Assembly: GCF_008693075.1 (NCBI RefSeq)
Contig: NZ_VXKJ01000002.1
Span: 1 to 44,217, forward strand
Reading direction: 5' to 3'
Origin: Corynebacterium phocae
GTDB taxonomy: Bacteria > Actinomycetota > Actinomycetes > Mycobacteriales > Mycobacteriaceae
Length of the DNA stretch: 44,217 bases
This document shows, piece by piece, positions 39,684 to 44,217 of the stretch (position 1 is its first letter; each line of letters starts with the position of its first letter). The notes beneath the pieces were generated by a model. It was not told the origin of the DNA and searched no databases. It worked only from the letters and a program-made list of their open reading frames with translations. Both the position numbers and the translations under genes were made by a program.

Positions 39684-41099
39684 ATGGAATTGCACATTAG
39701 TGAAAAAACCCTGACCGGCTGGGGGCGCACCGCGCCTACTACCGCGCAGGTTCTATCCACCCCAGACCTTGATGTCATCAAGACCGCCGTGGCCCGCGTG
39801 GCAGAAGACAACGCTGACAAGCCGGACCACCTCAAGCGCGGCGTTATTGCCCGCGGCATGGGCCGTTCCTACGGTGACCCGGCGCAAAACGCCGGCGGCC
39901 TGGTTATTGACATGCAAGAGTTCAATAAGATTCACTCCATTGACCCGGAGTCCGCGATTGTGGACGTGGACGGCGGCGTCACCCTGGACCAGCTGATGAA
40001 AGCTGCGCTGCCTTATGGCCTGTGGGTGCCGGTTTTGCCGGGCACGCGCCAGGTGACCATCGGCGGCGCTATCGGGCCGGACATTCACGGCAAGAACCAC
40101 CACTCCGCCGGATCCTTCGGCGACCACGTGGTCTCCATGGACCTGCTAGTAGCCGACGGCCGCATCCTGCACCTCAAGCCAGAAGGCTCCGAGGATGACC
40201 CCAGCGGAGACATCTTCTGGGCCACCGTGGGCGGCATGGGGCTTACCGGCATCATCATCCGCGCGAAGATTCAGATGACCAAGACTGAAACCGCCTACTT
40301 CATCGCAGACGGTGACCTCACAGCCAACCTGGATGAAACCGTGGAGTTCCACTCCGATGGCTCAGAGAAGAACTACACCTACTCCTCCGCGTGGTTCGAC
40401 GCGATTTCACCAGAGCCCAAGCTGGGACGCGCCGCCATCTCCCGCGGCTCCCTGGCCACGCTGGCGCAGCTAGAAGAACTTGCACCCAAGCTGGCCAAAG
40501 ACCCGTTGAAGTTCAACGCCCCGCAGCTAGTGACCGTGCCGGACATCTTCCCCTCATTCACCATGAACAAGCTGTCCATGATGGCCATCGGTGAGTTGTG
40601 GTGGCTAAAGTCCGGAACCTACCGCGATCAGGTGCAAAACCTCACGCAGTTCTACCAGCCGCTGGACCTCATCGGGGAGTGGAACCGCGGCTACGGCTCC
40701 AAGGGCTTCCTGCAATACCAGTTCGTGGTCCCCATGGACGCCGTGGAACCCTTCAAGCAGATCATCCGCGATATCCAGAGCTCCGGCCACTACTCCGCGC
40801 TGAACGTGTTCAAGCTGTTCGGTGAAGGCAACCGCGCACCGCTGAGCTACCCCATGCCGGGGTGGAACGTCTGCGTAGACTTCCCCATCAAACCGGGCCT
40901 GGGGGCGTTCCTCGATGAGCTGGATAAGCGCGTCATGGAATTTGGCGGCCGCCTCTACCTGGCCAAGGAGTCACGTACCTCCGCAGAGAACTTCCACCAG
41001 ATGTACCCAGAGATGGAAGGCTGGCTAAAGACCCGTAAAGAAATTGACCCCACTGGCGTCTTTGCCTCTGACATGTCCCGCCGCCTCGAGCTGCGCTAA
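39684..41099 (+). CDS. dprE1: Decaprenylphosphoryl-beta-D-ribose 2'-oxidase DprE1
   Basis: A 471-aa flavoenzyme that oxidises decaprenyl-phospho-ribose to the 2'-keto form, the first half of epimerisation to decaprenyl-phospho-arabinose, the arabinan donor. FAD-binding sequences are visible ([36 protein letters not shown]), with the C-terminal substrate-cap domain. C397 in [14 protein letters not shown] corresponds to the benzothiazinone-reactive cysteine of mycobacterial DprE1. ATG 39684 follows AGAGAGAGAAAAG; an upstream in-frame start (39645) lacks a ribosome-binding site. Followed 20 nt later by dprE2. Confidence 0.97.
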   Translation: MELHISEKTLTGWGRTAPTTAQVLSTPDLDVIKTAVARVAEDNADKPDHLKRGVIARGMGRSYGDPAQNAGGLVIDMQEFNKIHSIDPESAIVDVDGGVTLDQLMKAALPYGLWVPVLPGTRQVTIGGAIGPDIHGKNHHSAGSFGDHVVSMDLLVADGRILHLKPEGSEDDPSGDIFWATVGGMGLTGIIIRAKIQMTKTETAYFIADGDLTANLDETVEFHSDGSEKNYTYSSAWFDAISPEPKLGRAAISRGSLATLAQLEELAPKLAKDPLKFNAPQLVTVPDIFPSFTMNKLSMMAIGELWWLKSGTYRDQVQNLTQFYQPLDLIGEWNRGYGSKGFLQYQFVVPMDAVEPFKQIIRDIQSSGHYSALNVFKLFGEGNRAPLSYPMPGWNVCVDFPIKPGLGAFLDELDKRVMEFGGRLYLAKESRTSAENFHQMYPEMEGWLKTRKEIDPTGVFASDMSRRLELR

Positions 41100-41119
41100 C
41101 CGAAAGGAACTTTTATCCC

Positions 41120-41878
41120 ATGCTTAATGCAGTAGGACAAGCCCAAAATATTTTGCTACTTGGCGGCACCTCCGAAATCGGATTGGGGATTGCCAAGGAA
41201 TTCCTCTCCCGTGGTGAAGCCCACGTGACGCTGGCTGCCCGCAAGGACTCCCCGCGCGTTGCAGACGCCAAGGCACAGCTGGAAGCTGCCGGTGGCGTAG
41301 TTGAGGTCCTAGAGTTTGACGCCACTGATTTCGATGCCCACAAAGAGGTCATTGACCTAGCCTTCGCCGTTGGAGACGTGGACGTAGCTATCGTTGCCTT
41401 CGGAACCCTGGGCGACCAAGAAGAGCTCTGGAAGGACCAGGCCAAGGCAGTTGCCTCCGCCCAAATCAACTTCACTGCGCCCGTGTCCCTGGGCGTGCTC
41501 CTGGGCCAGAAGTTTAAAAAGCAGGGCCACGGCACCATTGTGGCACTGTCCTCAGTGGCCGGCCAGCGCGTGCGCCGTTCCAACTTTGTCTACGGCGCCG
41601 CCAAGGCCGGAATGGACGGTTTCTTTGTCAACCTCGGTGAGGCACTGCGCGACTCCGGCGCCAAGGTGCTAGTTGTACGCCCCGGGCAGGTTCGCACCAA
41701 GATGTCCGCCGAGGCCGGCGAGGCCCCTCTCACCGTCAACGTCGAAGACGTGGCCAAGGCTACCTACGACGCCGTGGTTGATGGTAAAGAATCCATCTTT
41801 GTCCACCCGTTGTTTGAGTACGTCTCCCTGGCGTTCAAGTTCATTCCGCAGAAAATCTTCCGCAAACTGCCGTTCTAG
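41120..41878 (+). CDS. dprE2: Decaprenylphosphoryl-2-keto-ribose reductase DprE2
   Basis: A 252-aa short-chain dehydrogenase. The Rossmann start is ILLLGGTSEIGLGIAKEFL, the catalytic motif Y158-G-A-A-K162, with VALSSVAGQRVRRSNF before it and VRPGQVRTKM after. With NADH it reduces the 2'-keto intermediate from DprE1 to decaprenyl-phospho-arabinose; the two act as a complex at the inner membrane. AAAGGAAC precedes the ATG. It is co-transcribed with dprE1. Confidence 0.96.
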   Translation: MLNAVGQAQNILLLGGTSEIGLGIAKEFLSRGEAHVTLAARKDSPRVADAKAQLEAAGGVVEVLEFDATDFDAHKEVIDLAFAVGDVDVAIVAFGTLGDQEELWKDQAKAVASAQINFTAPVSLGVLLGQKFKKQGHGTIVALSSVAGQRVRRSNFVYGAAKAGMDGFFVNLGEALRDSGAKVLVVRPGQVRTKMSAEAGEAPLTVNVEDVAKATYDAVVDGKESIFVHPLFEYVSLAFKFIPQKIFRKLPF

Positions 41879-41892
41879 GCAGTTATGGCTAG

Positions 41893-41920
41893 CCGCGCCG
41901 GTCCTTCCTGGCGCGGTTTG
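41893..41920 (+). terminator. Hairpin after dprE2
   Basis: CCGCGCC-GG and CC-T-GGCGCGG form a GC-rich stem, then TTTGCGCGGTTTT. It probably terminates or attenuates the dprE1-dprE2 transcript before aftA. Confidence 0.6.
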
Positions 41921-42002
41921 CGCGGTTTTCGGGGAAATTTTTCCGTTCCGGGACGGGCGCCTAAAACCGTGATTTCACTGTGGATATGGTTCACTGGAAT
42001 AC

Positions 42003-44033
42003 ATGACTGAAGCAACCGAAGTTTCGCCGGCCTTAGCGCACGAACCGCGCCGGGGTTCAATCCTGCGCCCCAGCGTGCGCCCGGTGCCTTATGCGGCCGA
42101 CCTCATCTCTGTACGCGCCGCACTCGCAGGTATTTTCGGGGCAGGCGTAGGTGCCTTTGTGACCACGCTCTTGGCGTGGATGATCCTGAAACAAACCTCC
42201 TTGCCGGCCTTTAGTACCTCCATGGTGACGCGGGCGCTGACCACGGTGGGAATAGTGGGCATCGTTATCGTAGCCATGGTGTTCTTGGGCTGGTGGCTGA
42301 TGGATGAATACCTCGAAAGCCGCAACCGGCCGGTGCGCCGGCCCAAATGGCGGACGTACGCCACCTATCTGGTGGCCTACCTGGCCCCGGCCGCGCTGGT
42401 GGTGGCAGCTATTGGCATTCCGCTGTCCGCCACCCGGCTGTGGCTAGACGGCATCCAAATTGACCAGGTATTCCGCACCCAGTTCCTCACCCGCACCACG
42501 GAGCAAGGCGGCTACGCCGACATGAACTACCTGGGGCTTCCTTCTTACTACCCGCTGGGCTGGTTCTGGCTGGGCGGGCGGCTGGCTAACTTGCTGGGCA
42601 TTCCCGGCTGGGCTATCTTCCAGCCCTGGGCGCTCATCTCCTTAGCCACCGCGGGTTCCATCCTGGTTCCCATCTGGCAAAGGCTCATTGGATCGCTGCC
42701 CATAGCCACCGCGCTGGCGTTGTTTACCACGGCAGCCACGTTGATGTTTGCCGCGGAAGAACCTTACTCTGCGGTCATTGCCATGGGGGTCCCGGCGGTG
42801 GCTGTGCTGGCCTCGCATGCCTTCCGGGGCTCGTGGGCGGCAACCATAGGCGTGCTGTTGTACCTGGGTATCTCCGCGACTTTCTACACCCTATTCACCG
42901 GCGTGGTGGCCATAACCATTGTTAGCTTGCTGGCCGTGGTGACCGCCGTCTACGGGCGCGTGTGGCTGCCCATCATCCGCCTGGTGATAATTGGCTGCGG
43001 CTCCCTGGCCATCGCTGCCATTGCGTGGGGGCCGTACCTCATCGCCGCCTCCAATGCCACCGCGCCGCTGGAGTCCGCCGCGCAACACTACCTACCGGCC
43101 GAGGGCACCCAAATCCCCGTGCCCTTCCTGGCTCCCAGCCTGGTAGGCATCATCTGCTTCATCGGCCTAGTCTTCCTGGTCCTGCGCTGGGCGGACCTGG
43201 ACGTACGCGCGCTGGCGTGGGCCCTTGGTGGGGTGTACGGCTGGATAGTGGCGTCCATGGTCACCACCTTGGCCGGCACCACGCTGCTGGGCTTTCGTCT
43301 GGAAATCATCGTGGTGCTCATCCTGGGCACCGCCGGGATCCTGGGCATGGCCGAGGCCCGGCTGATGGGCGTGCACCTGCTTTACCCCGCGCGTTTCGAT
43401 GTTCCCACAAACCGCGCTATCACCTGGGCATTCATCGTGGTGCTGTCCTTTGCGGGTGTTCACTTCGCGCAGGGAATCCCGGGCGAAAACGAGTCCGCCA
43501 TTGACCACGCCTACTCCGACACCGACGGCTACGGCGAACGCGCTGACCGTTTCCCGGCAGATTCTTCTAAGTTTTACCCGGAGATAAATGAGTTCATTCA
43601 TAGCCATGGTCTGACCCCCATCGGAACGGTCATTATGACCGATGAAAAGCAATTCCTGGCTTTCCACCCTTATCACGGGTTCAATGCTTATACCGCGCAT
43701 TACGCCAACCCGCTGGGTGAGTTTAAGACCCGCAACGCGCAGATGGAGACGTGGGCTGAGCAATCCTGGAGCTCCACCCCGGAGGAATTCCTTGATGCCC
43801 TGGAGAGCGCGCCGTGGAAGGGGCCGGATGCCATTATTTTCCGTGGCTCCCTGGACGTGATGGATGAAAAAGATATCTCAAAGGGGGAGGGGTTTAAGAT
43901 TCACCTGGCAGAAGACATCTACCCCAACTACCCGAACGTCCGTTACCGCGCGGTCTTTTACTCCCCGAAGGTGTTTGAAAAGGGCTGGGACCTCAAGCAG
44001 GTGGGCCCGTACGTGGTGGCGGTGCGGAAGTAA
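42003..44033 (+). CDS. aftA: Galactan arabinofuranosyltransferase AftA
   Basis: A 676-aa GT-C glycosyltransferase that adds the first arabinofuranose to galactan from decaprenyl-phospho-arabinose. About eleven membrane helices fill residues 25-500, with the first periplasmic loop carrying the conserved QFLTRTTEQGGYADMNYLGL...YYPLGWFWLGGRLAN. A periplasmic C-terminal domain (about 500-676) follows. It is the third gene of the dprE1-dprE2-aftA order conserved in corynebacteria and mycobacteria. The 124-base gap with a hairpin suggests it may have its own promoter as well. Confidence 0.95.
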   Translation: MTEATEVSPALAHEPRRGSILRPSVRPVPYAADLISVRAALAGIFGAGVGAFVTTLLAWMILKQTSLPAFSTSMVTRALTTVGIVGIVIVAMVFLGWWLMDEYLESRNRPVRRPKWRTYATYLVAYLAPAALVVAAIGIPLSATRLWLDGIQIDQVFRTQFLTRTTEQGGYADMNYLGLPSYYPLGWFWLGGRLANLLGIPGWAIFQPWALISLATAGSILVPIWQRLIGSLPIATALALFTTAATLMFAAEEPYSAVIAMGVPAVAVLASHAFRGSWAATIGVLLYLGISATFYTLFTGVVAITIVSLLAVVTAVYGRVWLPIIRLVIIGCGSLAIAAIAWGPYLIAASNATAPLESAAQHYLPAEGTQIPVPFLAPSLVGIICFIGLVFLVLRWADLDVRALAWALGGVYGWIVASMVTTLAGTTLLGFRLEIIVVLILGTAGILGMAEARLMGVHLLYPARFDVPTNRAITWAFIVVLSFAGVHFAQGIPGENESAIDHAYSDTDGYGERADRFPADSSKFYPEINEFIHSHGLTPIGTVIMTDEKQFLAFHPYHGFNAYTAHYANPLGEFKTRNAQMETWAEQSWSSTPEEFLDALESAPWKGPDAIIFRGSLDVMDEKDISKGEGFKIHLAEDIYPNYPNVRYRAVFYSPKVFEKGWDLKQVGPYVVAVRK

Positions 44034-44060
44034 CCCGCGCCGATGCCGCCCCGCCTCAAC

Positions 44061-44089
44061 GCCCGCAGACCGGTTTCCCGGCTGCGGGC
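44061..44089. other. Hairpin after aftA, right edge
   Basis: GCCCGCAG-A-CCGG pairs with CCGG-CTGCGGGC (loop TTTC) 27 bases after the aftA stop, without a T-run. The remaining GC-rich bases to 44217 are open in several frames and I cannot assign a gene. In related genomes an emb arabinosyltransferase gene often follows. Confidence 0.5.
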
Positions 44090-44217
44090 ATACGTGTGTT
44101 CCACCGGCAGCGGGGTGTGCTGCGGTGGTGCGGGTTCCGCCGGGTGCGCGTTGGCGGTAGCCGGGCTGCGGGGCTCGGCCGGGCTGGGTGTGGGCGCCCG
44201 GGTGCGACTGCGCGGGG

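Overview
The window looks like a Corynebacterium chromosome segment. The right end carries the corynebacterial/mycobacterial cell-wall arabinan genes dprE1, dprE2 and aftA. The middle carries an HtaA-type hemin-uptake locus preceded by DtxR-like iron boxes. A DipZ and an M13 peptidase are of actinobacterial type. Many genes have the actinobacterial leaderless layout (a TAnnnT box 7 nt before the start codon). GC content is about 55-62%, lower in the defence island.

Layout: (1) 1-3162: an iron-box-linked partial gene at the edge, an orphan 62-aa protein gene, dipZ and a lipoprotein. (2) 3709-15626: a mobile-looking defence island bounded by two direct repeats of about 366 bp that carry the 3' end of a higA antitoxin gene. 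Inside are higA with a decayed higB, a multi-site operator region, a two-gene module (NYN-fold nuclease plus HTH / degenerate N6-methylase / specificity-domain fusion), a type I restriction system hsdM-hsdS-hsdR whose hsdM is interrupted by an 11-G tract, and an overlapping pair of unknown genes. (3) 15656-18654: a DUF4143-type ATPase behind 23-bp tandem repeats, and a 62-aa/248-aa gene pair lying between two copies of the same terminator. (4) 18758-23436: housekeeping genes: a RecQ-family helicase, VOC protein, alkyltransferase-like protein, paired SMR transporters and acetolactate decarboxylase. (5) 23626-31202: a three-gene hemin/iron surface operon (HtaA-propeller protein, then 375-aa and 1276-aa proteins sharing a repeated helical domain). 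(6) 31211-39624: PrsW-like protease, membrane protein, PepO-type peptidase, a BsuBI/PstI-type restriction-modification pair, alpha/beta hydrolase, GtrA-like protein and a pRiA4b ORF-3-like protein. (7) 39684-44033: dprE1-dprE2 and aftA, which make and use decaprenyl-phospho-arabinose for cell-wall arabinan.

The most interesting parts are the phase-variable hsdM (off in this sequence) and the NYN + pseudo-methylase module. The promoter of that module is surrounded by at least two clear, and probably four, related near-palindromes whose spacing fits whole helical turns. No homology search could be run. Family names rest on motifs and general sequence resemblance read by eye.
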